NCBI GenBank assembly: GCA_030593665.1
Contig: JAUVGS010000140.1
Coordinates: forward strand, 1 to 6,121
Source of the DNA: Chitinivibrionales bacterium
GTDB lineage: Bacteria; Fibrobacterota; Chitinivibrionia; Chitinivibrionales; JANQEN01
Length of the DNA: 6,121 nucleotides
Direction: 5' to 3'
In this document: one piece after another, positions 1 through 5,680 of the stretch
Position numbering within the stretch: position 1 is the stretch's first letter
Layout of the letters: each line of letters begins with the position of its first letter
The notes under the pieces: generated by a model
Seen by the model: only the letters and a program-made list of their open reading frames with translations
Databases searched by the model: none
What the model was told of the DNA's origin: nothing
Program-made: the position numbers and the translations under genes

Positions 1-49
1 ATACTATTTAAAACTCAAGGTGTGTATTGTTCAGTAAGGTAATTTTTCT

Positions 50-421
50 ATGGAGAAAATTTTGGAGATTGTTGTTGTTGACGATAAGGTGATGATTACC
101 GACCTCTTTGAAAGCTACATCAAGCTTTCCGGAACAGAGGCGAATATCTATACCTTTAATGATTCTGAGAAGGCTATGGAATTCCTTCACACCAACACGC
201 ATATAGACATTGTGATAACCGATTATAAAATGCCCGTCGTGAACGGTCTTGAGTTGCTGGCCGCCAGCCCCAGTGGAGCGACCCGTATTTTAATATCGGG
301 ATATGTTTCTGATATTGCCGAAGAAAAATTGTCGGAACTTCATGCGACGTTTTTCGAGAAGCCGGTTCCCATGAAACAGATCGGTAAAATGATTCAAGAG
401 AGAAGTTTAGCGGATAATTAG
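50..421 (+). CDS. Single-domain CheY-like response regulator
   Basis: A 123-residue protein consisting only of a receiver (REC) domain, so it should act as a phosphorylation-dependent signalling protein through protein contacts, not as a DNA-binding regulator. The acidic pair is D11-D12, the phospho-acceptor is D58 in the TDYKMP loop, the switch residue is S83 in the ILISGY strand, and the conserved lysine is K104 in FEKP, so every residue needed for phosphotransfer is present. No output domain follows; the protein ends about 18 residues after KP. The start is supported by TAAGGT at 35-40, nine bases before the ATG. No histidine kinase lies in the window, so the partner is unknown and may be upstream of base 1. 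A strong terminator follows directly, which makes this the last or only gene of its transcript. Family assignment is secure; the pathway is not known. Confidence 0.93.
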   Translation: MEKILEIVVVDDKVMITDLFESYIKLSGTEANIYTFNDSEKAMEFLHTNTHIDIVITDYKMPVVNGLELLAASPSGATRILISGYVSDIAEEKLSELHATFFEKPVPMKQIGKMIQERSLADN

Positions 422-452
422 CAAATAATAGTCTTTGTTAAAAGTCATGAAC

Positions 453-483
453 GCCTTCTTTTTCAAGAAGGCTTTTTTCTTTT
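453..483 (+). terminator. Rho-independent terminator after the response regulator
   Basis: A perfect 8-bp stem, GCCTTCTT (453-460) with AAGAAGGC (465-472), closes a TTTC loop and is followed at once by TTTTTTCTTTT. It lies about 30 bases after the response-regulator stop codon. Read on the minus strand, no T-run follows the stem, so it should stop + transcription mainly and is at best a weak terminator for the convergent mannose-6-phosphate isomerase gene. Confidence 0.9.
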
Positions 484-493
484 AGGACTACAA

Positions 494-509
494 TTGTTTT
501 CGAAAACAA
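494..509. repeat. 16-bp perfect palindrome between convergent genes
   Basis: TTGTTTTCGAAAACAA is its own reverse complement and sits just beyond the stop codon of the minus-strand isomerase gene. It could form a 3' hairpin on that mRNA, but no U-tract follows on the minus strand, so it is not a canonical terminator. It may protect the 3' end, or it may be chance in AT-rich intergenic DNA. Confidence 0.5.
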
Positions 510-512
510 GTA

Positions 513-1625
513 TTATAGCAATGCGATGATATCGTTATGTGTCTCGCTCCCGCCAAGCGTTTGGATTTCGCCGGCCGGTATTCCCCTATTCTTCAAGTAG
601 TCAACCAGTTCTGTTTTCAGGTCCGGAACGGTGGTGAGCAAAAAGCCGGTCCCTGCTTCAGCTTCTATCCGGAGCGATTTCCGGGAGCATACGGCAGGAA
701 TAAGTATGGTATCGCCCGGTGCGATTCTGCATCTGTCACCATCGGTAATAACCGTGGGTGAGCCGCTGAGAACCGATATAACGGCAAAGGATTTCTTAGG
801 GGGCAGAGTAATGCCTGTGTCCGATGTGAAAAAGTATTCCTCCAGCGCAAAATAGCGGCACGCGGCTCTGAAAAAATGTTGGATTCCTTCAGTGGTTTCA
901 GCAAGTACGGGAGGGATTATACGCTGTGCATGATACGATGTGTCAAGTACCTGTAGAGACTCTTCTATGTGCAGTTCCCGTGAATCGCCATTACGGTCAA
1001 CACGCCCCCAGTCATAAAGACGAAAGGTCGTGTCCGAAGTTTCCTGAACTTCATAGAGAAGGGTACCGTCAAGAATTGCATGAACGGTACCGGCAGGTAT
1101 GAACAGCACATCACCCGATGCAATCGGTATTCTGCTTAGAAGGGATTCGAGGGTGTTTTCCCGGATACCGCAGCGAACATCTTCAAGCGTTACCCCATCC
1201 TTGAAACCGACAATGATTTCTCCCTGTGGTTTTACCCCGGCAATATACCAGCATTCTGTCTTGCCGAAATTCCCCCACCCGTTTACACGTGCCTGCTCAT
1301 CATCCGGATGTACCTGCACGGACAACCTGTCATGCGCATCAATAAATTTAAAAAGAAGGGGAAAGAAAGGTGTTGCCGGAATGGTTCCGGCAAGATCCGC
1401 TGTAAACTGTTCCAGAAGCTTCTGCAGGGAAAAGGTGTCGAACCCGTTTGTTATACACTGAGAGGTATCGGCGCCGTGGCCGGATAATTCCCATGATTCT
1501 CCGATTTGACTGTTTGCAGGAATATCTTTTTGCAGGGTTGTTTTAAGGTCCTGACCACCCCACAGTTTTGCTTTATACAGCGGTTTGAATGAGAGTGGTT
1601 TAAAGGGTACGTTCGGTTGTGTCAT
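513..1625 (-). CDS. manA: Mannose-6-phosphate isomerase, class I (phosphomannose isomerase)
   Basis: Interconverts fructose-6-phosphate and mannose-6-phosphate, a cytoplasmic zinc-dependent step that feeds GDP-mannose and polysaccharide synthesis or mannose use. The 370-residue sequence shows the family core: KLWGG near residue 20, the zinc ligands Q104 and H106 in QVHPDD, E124 in GKTECWYI, H182 in IPAGTVHAI, and the active-site arginine R202 in TFRLYDWGR. A second cupin half follows (about 245-334), with GDTILIPA near its end. The core aligns best with the short Bacillus-type ManA (about 315 residues), so the last 36 or so residues (335-370) are an extension beyond the usual end. The ATG overlaps the STAS stop codon as ATGA, with AAGGA three bases upstream, so translation is probably coupled to the STAS gene. 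It converges on the response regulator. Function is well supported; the in vivo pathway is inferred. Confidence 0.93.
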   Translation of the reverse strand: MTQPNVPFKPLSFKPLYKAKLWGGQDLKTTLQKDIPANSQIGESWELSGHGADTSQCITNGFDTFSLQKLLEQFTADLAGTIPATPFFPLLFKFIDAHDRLSVQVHPDDEQARVNGWGNFGKTECWYIAGVKPQGEIIVGFKDGVTLEDVRCGIRENTLESLLSRIPIASGDVLFIPAGTVHAILDGTLLYEVQETSDTTFRLYDWGRVDRNGDSRELHIEESLQVLDTSYHAQRIIPPVLAETTEGIQHFFRAACRYFALEEYFFTSDTGITLPPKKSFAVISVLSGSPTVITDGDRCRIAPGDTILIPAVCSRKSLRIEAEAGTGFLLTTVPDLKTELVDYLKNRGIPAGEIQTLGGSETHNDIIALL

Positions 1626-1996
1626 TGTTCCTTGTCCAGCACCTCTTTCTGGAACGTTTCATATGAATCATAGAGGTAGCCGTCGAATACAATATCAAAT
1701 TTCAACGTTTCAAAAATAAAATTCACATATTCATTGGAAGATATCAGGTAGATAGCTCCACCGGCTTTTTTTACTTTATTGAGATTATAGACGAGAGCGC
1801 CGATACCACCGCTGCAGATGAAAGTAACCTCGTCAAGATTAAATACAATATGGTAAAAACCTTCTTCGATAATTAAATTAATTTTTTGATCCAGGATACG
1901 GGCACTTTCCCAGTCAATTTTACCTGATAATTTGACAATCTTGAACTTACCGGCAGTTGTAATTGATGATTCCAAAGCAGTTTGTCCTTTCCTCAT
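1622..1996 (-). CDS. STAS-domain protein (anti-sigma factor antagonist-like)
   Basis: A 124-residue protein that is essentially one STAS domain (about 12-115), the SpoIIAA/RsbV fold that binds anti-sigma kinases in partner switching. The hallmark segment is at 54-68 (LDEVTFICSGGIGAL). Against the classical DSSG motif it reads C61-S62-G63-G64: the aspartate is cysteine and the serine phosphorylated in SpoIIAA is glycine, leaving S62 as the only serine there. Regulation by phosphorylation is therefore uncertain. The start is ambiguous. The ATG at 1996 has no well-spaced ribosome site of its own, whereas AGGAAAGGA at 1985-1993 lies nine bases before an in-frame TTG (1975-1973, codon 8), which would give a 117-residue protein. 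The gene is the middle one of three minus-strand genes and overlaps the isomerase gene by four bases. No anti-sigma kinase or sigma factor is nearby. Confidence 0.85.
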   Translation of the reverse strand: MRKGQTALESSITTAGKFKIVKLSGKIDWESARILDQKINLIIEEGFYHIVFNLDEVTFICSGGIGALVYNLNKVKKAGGAIYLISSNEYVNFIFETLKFDIVFDGYLYDSYETFQKEVLDKEQ

Positions 1997-2040
1997 ATAG
2001 AATAGTACATTATGTCCTTAGTAAGTTGACCCGGAAGAAA

Positions 2041-2220
2041 CTATTTCACCTCTTCGTAGTCAGCGTCTTCAATGCTCTCTCCTTCTGATTGGTATCGTCC
2101 AACCGATTCTTCCGGCTTAGTCCGTTGTGAATCTTGAATACGATTGCCTTTCGAAAAGATGGACAATACCATTTTGACAGCCAGATAGAAAGGGAATAAT
2201 TTTACCAGTAATCCAAACAT
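2041..2220 (-). CDS. Small single-helix membrane protein, 59 aa
   Basis: Reads MFGLLVKLFPFYLAVKMVLS at the N-terminus, a hydrophobic helix from about residue 2 to 22. A basic patch (K24, R27) follows, then a polar, acidic tail ending ESIEDADYEEVK. The layout suggests an inner-membrane protein with a short cytoplasmic tail. The tail resembles the end of DUF4834-type small proteins of Bacteroidota, which also finish with a DYEEV-like motif; this is from memory and not verified. There is no Shine-Dalgarno sequence, but a near-consensus promoter 12-40 bases upstream would put the transcript start about five bases before the ATG, and an in-frame stop (TAA) lies just upstream, so no longer form is possible. 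It opens the unit and is followed after 44 bases by the STAS gene. Function unknown. The hydrophobic-then-acidic design and the promoter placement argue that it is real. Confidence 0.7.
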   Translation of the reverse strand: MFGLLVKLFPFYLAVKMVLSIFSKGNRIQDSQRTKPEESVGRYQSEGESIEDADYEEVK

Positions 2221-2231
2221 GGCACATTACT

Positions 2232-2260
2232 ATTTTAAAATGTGAAATGGTTATTGTCAA
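2232..2260 (-). promoter_or_regulatory. Sigma-70 promoter of the small membrane protein-STAS-manA unit
   Basis: On the minus strand TTGACA (2260-2255, a perfect -35) is followed by exactly 17 bases and TAAAAT (2237-2232, five of six -10 bases). The predicted start is near 2225, only about five bases before the ATG at 2220, so the mRNA would be nearly leaderless. A second -10-like TATAAT lies further up at 2286-2281, but it lacks a good -35. Confidence 0.75.
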
Positions 2261-2408
2261 TATTATTCAATGATTTTCGCATTATATGTCTAATATAAAT
2301 AACTCCATACTAAAATAATTTACTAGTTATTCAAAAGGACGAATAATATCGCATTAACGGTATGAAAAATATGGGGATTATCTGATTGCAGGGACAAACA
2401 ATAATTTA

Positions 2409-2430
2409 TCCTATACTTCGTAATATAGGA
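2409..2430. repeat. TCCTATA-N8-TATAGGA inverted repeat
   Basis: A perfect 7-bp inverted repeat with an 8-base gap in the divergent intergenic region, about 133 bases before the MoxR start. Its size suits a dimeric regulator site or a small hairpin. No T-run follows on either strand, so it is not a terminator. Confidence 0.3.
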
Positions 2431-2471
2431 AATCCGGAAGAATAACGGCGCAATCGACTTGTTTTATTATT

Positions 2472-2486
2472 GCAGTATGCTACTGC
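2472..2486. repeat. Short inverted repeat, possible operator upstream of the MoxR gene
   Basis: GCAGTA-tgc-TACTGC is a perfect 6-bp inverted repeat about 77 bases before the MoxR start. It sits between the weak -35-like TTGCAG and -10-like TATAGT, where a repressor site would be expected. This is position-based inference only; a 6-bp repeat can arise by chance. Confidence 0.3.
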
Positions 2487-2562
2487 GGTATATAGTGGGA
2501 TAAATTATTTTTTAGACATGTACCTACCGTAACATTAGTGGCAAGATGAAAGGATAGAACTT

Positions 2563-3552
2563 ATGAGTGTTGATATTAGTGAACTGAATGAACGAATTAA
2601 GGAGGAGAGCAGTTTTGTATCTCTTCTCAAGAATGAGATGGGAAAGGTTATTGTCGGGCAGAATAAAATGGTCGACCGGTTGCTGATCGGTCTTCTCTCA
2701 AACGGGCATATGCTTCTTGAAGGCGTTCCCGGCCTTGCAAAGACCTTGGCGATCTCCACGCTTTCAAACGTTGTTAACACCGGATTTAAAAGAATTCAGT
2801 TTACCCCTGATCTCCTTCCGGCAGACCTTATCGGTACGATGGTATATAATCAGAAGACCGGGGAATTCGTCCCCAAAAAAGGGCCTGTTTTCACCAACTT
2901 TGTGCTTGCCGATGAGATAAACCGCGCGCCAGCCAAGGTGCAGAGTGCTCTGCTTGAAGCGATGCAGGAGCGGCAGGTGACTATTGGCGATACAACGTAT
3001 CCGCTTGAGAATCCGTTTATGGTTATGGCTACCCAGAATCCTATCGAACAGGAAGGGACTTATCCGTTGCCGGAAGCGCAGATTGACCGGTTTATGCTTA
3101 AATTGAAAATTGATTATCCAACCCGTGATGAAGAGCAGCAGATTCTTGATCGGATGGCAACAGGAACCGTGCCCGATGTCGACAGCGTTATTTCTGTTGA
3201 TAAAATCATATCCGCTCGCGCGGTGGTGAATGACATCTATATCGACCCAAAGGTTGAGGAGTATATCATTAATATTGTATTTGCGACACGTAAACCGGCC
3301 GAGTGCGGTCTGGAGGAGCTCGCCGGACTTATTGAATATGGCGCTTCACCGCGAGCGACCATTTTTCTTGTCCAGGCGGCACGTGCCCACGCATTTATCC
3401 GCGGCCGCGGGTATGTCACACCGGAAGATATCAAGTCGATTGGTATGGATGTGCTTCGTCACCGTGTTATTACCACCTATGAAGCGGAAGCGGAAAATGT
3501 CAGCGCCGAAGATATTGTCCGGAAGGTTTTTGACAATGTGGAAGTGCCATAG
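2563..3552 (+). CDS. MoxR-family AAA+ ATPase
   Basis: A 329-residue cytoplasmic AAA+ ATPase of the MoxR group, chaperone-like motors that usually work with VWA or DUF58 partners encoded next door. All catalytic elements are visible: Walker A GVPGLAKT (54-61), Walker B VLADEINRAP with D117-E118, sensor 1 ATQNP with N159, the arginine-finger motif PEAQIDRF with R176, and sensor 2 GASPRAT with R264. The N-terminal part (about 1-45) is helical and includes the IVGQ motif (30-33) typical of the family. Length matches the usual 310-340 residues. The start has GAAAGGA eight bases upstream. It opens a + operon with a TPR-protein gene 60 bases downstream and a DUF58 gene after that, the classic MoxR-DUF58 context. 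The client is unknown. Family assignment is secure. Confidence 0.96.
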   Translation: MSVDISELNERIKEESSFVSLLKNEMGKVIVGQNKMVDRLLIGLLSNGHMLLEGVPGLAKTLAISTLSNVVNTGFKRIQFTPDLLPADLIGTMVYNQKTGEFVPKKGPVFTNFVLADEINRAPAKVQSALLEAMQERQVTIGDTTYPLENPFMVMATQNPIEQEGTYPLPEAQIDRFMLKLKIDYPTRDEEQQILDRMATGTVPDVDSVISVDKIISARAVVNDIYIDPKVEEYIINIVFATRKPAECGLEELAGLIEYGASPRATIFLVQAARAHAFIRGRGYVTPEDIKSIGMDVLRHRVITTYEAEAENVSAEDIVRKVFDNVEVP

Positions 3553-3612
3553 TATTATACGGAAGAACACCTCACGTCAGTATACCAAACGTATTTCAGC
3601 GAAACCGGTAGT

Positions 3613-4578
3613 ATGATGAAATGGTTTTTAATCCTTCTTGTTATTGTTTGCAGTATGCGTGCAGAAAAGATTCTTATTTATGATGAGGAGAAAGGGATCA
3701 TTTTTGTCGATAAGGACAGTGCTGCGCCAAAGAAGACAATAAAGAAACCGCAACCGCAGGAAGAGGCAGTAGTGAGGCCAACGCCCCAAAAAGCCACCGG
3801 TATAACCCGCGCCAGAGGGCCTGATGAGATTCATGCAAACAGGAAAAAGGACCCTCCCGAGCTCTATTTTAAATCAGGCCTTGAGTATTACAAGGATAAT
3901 GATTTCCAGAACGCTCTGAAAAATTTCAAACATGTTGCGGAACGGGATATTAAACCCGAGTATCTTCTCTGGCTGGGTAAGACCTATCGTCAGCTCAATA
4001 AAAAAATCCAGATGTTTACCATAATGGAGCGTATTCTTAGAGACTATTTGGAGAGTGACATTGCTGACGATGCTCTTTTTGAGATGGCATTTTATTACCA
4101 GATCAATGATAATTATCAGAAAGCAACAGAGACCTACAAACAGTTGATCGAGCAGTATCCGTTCGGACTCTCCTATTCGAGCGGCGATGAATTCCTTGAT
4201 GTAGCCAGGGAACAGGTGCGACGCATGCGTGGGGAGATGATGTCCGCCATGAAATTTCTCGGTATAAAGGGTGAAGAACTTTCTGACGCCTATAAACAGT
4301 TTCAAAGAATACAGAATCTCGGCATTACCGGCGTGGGTGACCCGGAAACCGTCAAGGCCATTAAACGGAAATATAAGGAGAAGCTCAAAGAGGATGAGAA
4401 TATCGCCGCATCTGCAAAGCAGATGCATCAGAGCAGTAAATACGTACTTATTGCCGGCCTGGTTCTCTTTTTGAATTTTGTTTTTATTATTGTTGCTCGA
4501 TCGAAAATAGTACAAAACCGCAAGCATCTTGTCGAGCTTCGTGGGATGCTTTCAGATTTACAAAAAGGACAGGTATGA
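3613..4578 (+). CDS. Exported, membrane-anchored TPR protein with a peptidoglycan-binding-like segment
   Basis: A 321-residue protein with, in order: a probable signal sequence (MMKWFLILLVIVCSMRA, 1-17), a proline/lysine-rich linker (about 38-82), three TPR-like units (about 83-116, 117-150, 151-184), a region at about 216-256 spaced like a peptidoglycan-binding type 1 domain (LGIKGEEL, LGITGVGDPETVKAI), a transmembrane helix (277-295) and a basic 26-residue tail. If the signal is cleaved, the repeats would be periplasmic and the tail cytoplasmic, within reach of MoxR and DUF58. TPR proteins occur in Bat operons (BatC, BatE), but I cannot equate this one with either. The start has only a weak ribosome site; a second ATG follows immediately. 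The frame is open back to the MoxR stop codon, but no alternative start exists there. It overlaps DUF58 by ATGA. The PG-binding assignment is tentative. Confidence 0.85.
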   Translation: MMKWFLILLVIVCSMRAEKILIYDEEKGIIFVDKDSAAPKKTIKKPQPQEEAVVRPTPQKATGITRARGPDEIHANRKKDPPELYFKSGLEYYKDNDFQNALKNFKHVAERDIKPEYLLWLGKTYRQLNKKIQMFTIMERILRDYLESDIADDALFEMAFYYQINDNYQKATETYKQLIEQYPFGLSYSSGDEFLDVAREQVRRMRGEMMSAMKFLGIKGEELSDAYKQFQRIQNLGITGVGDPETVKAIKRKYKEKLKEDENIAASAKQMHQSSKYVLIAGLVLFLNFVFIIVARSKIVQNRKHLVELRGMLSDLQKGQV

Positions 4579-5453
4579 TTCCGAAGGAAGTTCTTGAGAA
4601 AGTCAGACGCATTGAGATTAAGACCCGGAGTATCGTTAATGATATTCTCTCCGGAGAATACCACAGTGTCTTTAAAGGCCAGGGCATGGAGTTTTCCGAA
4701 GTCAGGACCTATAACCAAGGGGATGATATCCGGACCATCGACTGGAATGTAACCGCCCGTGCCGGTGAACCGTATGTAAAGAAGTACGTGGAAGAGCGTG
4801 AGCTGACCGTGATGCTGGTCGTTGACGCATCAGCAAGCGGTAATTTCGGTACGGTGGATCAGTTAAAGGCTGAGATTGCCGTTGAACTCTGCGCACTGCT
4901 TGCCTTTTCAGCAATAAAAAACAACGACCGTGTCGGCCTGATCATTTTTACCTCGGAAGTTGAGAAATATATCCCGCCGAAAAAAGGGAAGAACCATGTG
5001 CTCCGGGTAATACGGGAACTTCTCTATTTCAAACCGGAAAAGAGGGGAACCAATATAACGGAAGCGGTCAATTTTCTCAATCAGGTGCAGCGGAAAAAAG
5101 CAGTGGTGTTCTTCGTGTCAGATTTTTTTGCTGCCAATTATGAGTCGGCATTCCGCGTTGCTGCCAGGCGGTATGATATGATATCGGTATCCATTACCGA
5201 TCCGCGCGAAAACCAGCTCCCGGATGTCGGTCTTATCGAACTGCGCGACCCGGAAACAAATCAGACAATACTTGTTGATTCAGGTAGTAAATCCTTCCGG
5301 CAAAAGTTTTCCCGCGACAGTGAAAAGCGCCGCCAGGATCTGAAAACCCTGTTTCGCTCCATCGGAGTCGATCAGATTGAAATTACCACGGCTGAGGATT
5401 ATGTTGAGCCGCTGGTGAGGTTTTTTAAGAAGCGTGAGCGGTTGATGGCATAA
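4575..5453 (+). CDS. DUF58 domain protein (VWA-like partner of MoxR)
   Basis: A 292-residue protein of the short DUF58 type, without transmembrane segments, hence cytoplasmic. The family signature is complete: SVFKGQGMEFSEVRTY (31-46), GDDIRTIDWNVTAR (49-62) and PYVKKYVEERELTVML (66-81). A VWA-like fold follows with a full MIDAS set: D84-x-S86-x-S88 in VDASASGNFG, T159 in RGTNITEA and D183 in FFVSDFF, so metal binding is likely retained. DUF58 proteins pair with MoxR ATPases, apparently as adaptors, though the biochemistry is poorly known. AAGGA lies five bases before the ATG, and the start overlaps the TPR stop codon as ATGA, so the two are probably translated in fixed proportion. It is the last gene of the operon; the VWA genes that often come next are missing, and no clear terminator follows. 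Confidence 0.95.
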   Translation: MIPKEVLEKVRRIEIKTRSIVNDILSGEYHSVFKGQGMEFSEVRTYNQGDDIRTIDWNVTARAGEPYVKKYVEERELTVMLVVDASASGNFGTVDQLKAEIAVELCALLAFSAIKNNDRVGLIIFTSEVEKYIPPKKGKNHVLRVIRELLYFKPEKRGTNITEAVNFLNQVQRKKAVVFFVSDFFAANYESAFRVAARRYDMISVSITDPRENQLPDVGLIELRDPETNQTILVDSGSKSFRQKFSRDSEKRRQDLKTLFRSIGVDQIEITTAEDYVEPLVRFFKKRERLMA

Positions 5454-5680
5454 ATAATAGATAGCGATAAATAATATTTAAACCTTTCTGGTGGGGACCG
5501 GGTCTAAAGTTGAAAGTGCCTAAAGTCCCTCTACGCCGGCGCTAAGCCTTCCAAAAAATATTACTAACCATCTGATTGCACACCCGCGTCGGGGATTGAG
5601 TCTGTGGCGATGAGGAGAAACCTCTGCTTCTCACACCACTAATAAGGACTGCAGCTTAGAACTCAGCATCAAATTTCTTT
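5454..5680. other. Intergenic region between convergent DUF58 and HEPN genes
   Basis: No credible gene on either strand; the longest frames are short and lack start signals. The segment 5504-5526 carries three AAAGT motifs (5506-5510, 5513-5517, 5522-5526), two of them within exact CTAAAGT copies 16 bases apart. Further on lie the 8-bp palindrome CGCCGGCG (5534-5541) and weakly pairing sequence at 5603-5637 (GAGG/CCTC and GAGAA/TTCTC alternatives). No intrinsic terminator is evident for either flanking gene. Confidence 0.5.
5504..5526. repeat. CTAAAGT direct repeat cluster
   Basis: CTAAAGT occurs at 5504-5510 and 5520-5526 with TGAAAGTGC between, giving three AAAGT units in 21 bases (three ACTTT units on the other strand). 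Such a short repeat could be part of a dispersed intergenic element, but only this copy is visible in the window. Confidence 0.4.

Larger units (their letters stand above)
2221..2562. other. Divergent intergenic region, 342 bp, non-coding
   Basis: AT-rich DNA between the minus-strand unit and the MoxR operon, with no credible reading frame. It holds the minus-strand promoter at its left end and three short perfect inverted repeats: TTATTC/GAATAA (2327-2346, 8-base gap), TCCTATA/TATAGGA (2409-2430, 8-base gap) and GCAGTA/TACTGC (2472-2486, 3-base gap). I could not find a convincing sigma-70 promoter for the + operon; the best candidate is TTGCAG (2470-2475) with TATAGT (2491-2496), but its 15-base spacer is too short. 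GAAAGGA (2548-2554) is the ribosome site of the MoxR gene. Confidence 0.6.

Noticed and set aside
2412..2417. TATACT as a -10 box for the MoxR operon.
   Set aside because: The nearest -35-like hexamer (TTGCAG, 2386-2391) is 20 bases away, too far, and the box lies inside the arm of an inverted repeat.
2412..2427. TATACTTCGTAATATA resembles part of a lox-type recombinase site.
   Set aside because: The arms are too short, the spacer is wrong and no recombinase gene is present.
3230..3616. A 128-codon + frame overlapping the end of the MoxR gene.
   Set aside because: It lies in another frame of the MoxR coding sequence (sensor 2 region) and has a low-complexity, basic translation with no motif.
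3874..4527. A 217-codon open frame on the minus strand opposite the TPR gene.
   Set aside because: It is wholly antisense to a gene with clear domain structure, and its translation shows no recognisable family.
2380..5580. The 11-base string ATCTGATTGCA occurs in both intergenic regions (2380-2390 and 5570-5580).
   Set aside because: Shared 11-mers are expected by chance in 6 kb when both strands are considered, and the flanks do not match.
5581..5600. CACCCGCGTCGGGGATTGAG looks like the 3' half of some CRISPR repeats (ending GGGGATTGAG).
   Set aside because: It occurs once only, with no regularly spaced second copy and no cas gene in the window.
5628..5663. Minus-strand mini frame MLSSKLQSLLVV just after the HEPN stop codon.
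   Set aside because: Twelve codons, no ribosome site and no similarity to a nucleotidyltransferase; it cannot be called a gene or a remnant of one.
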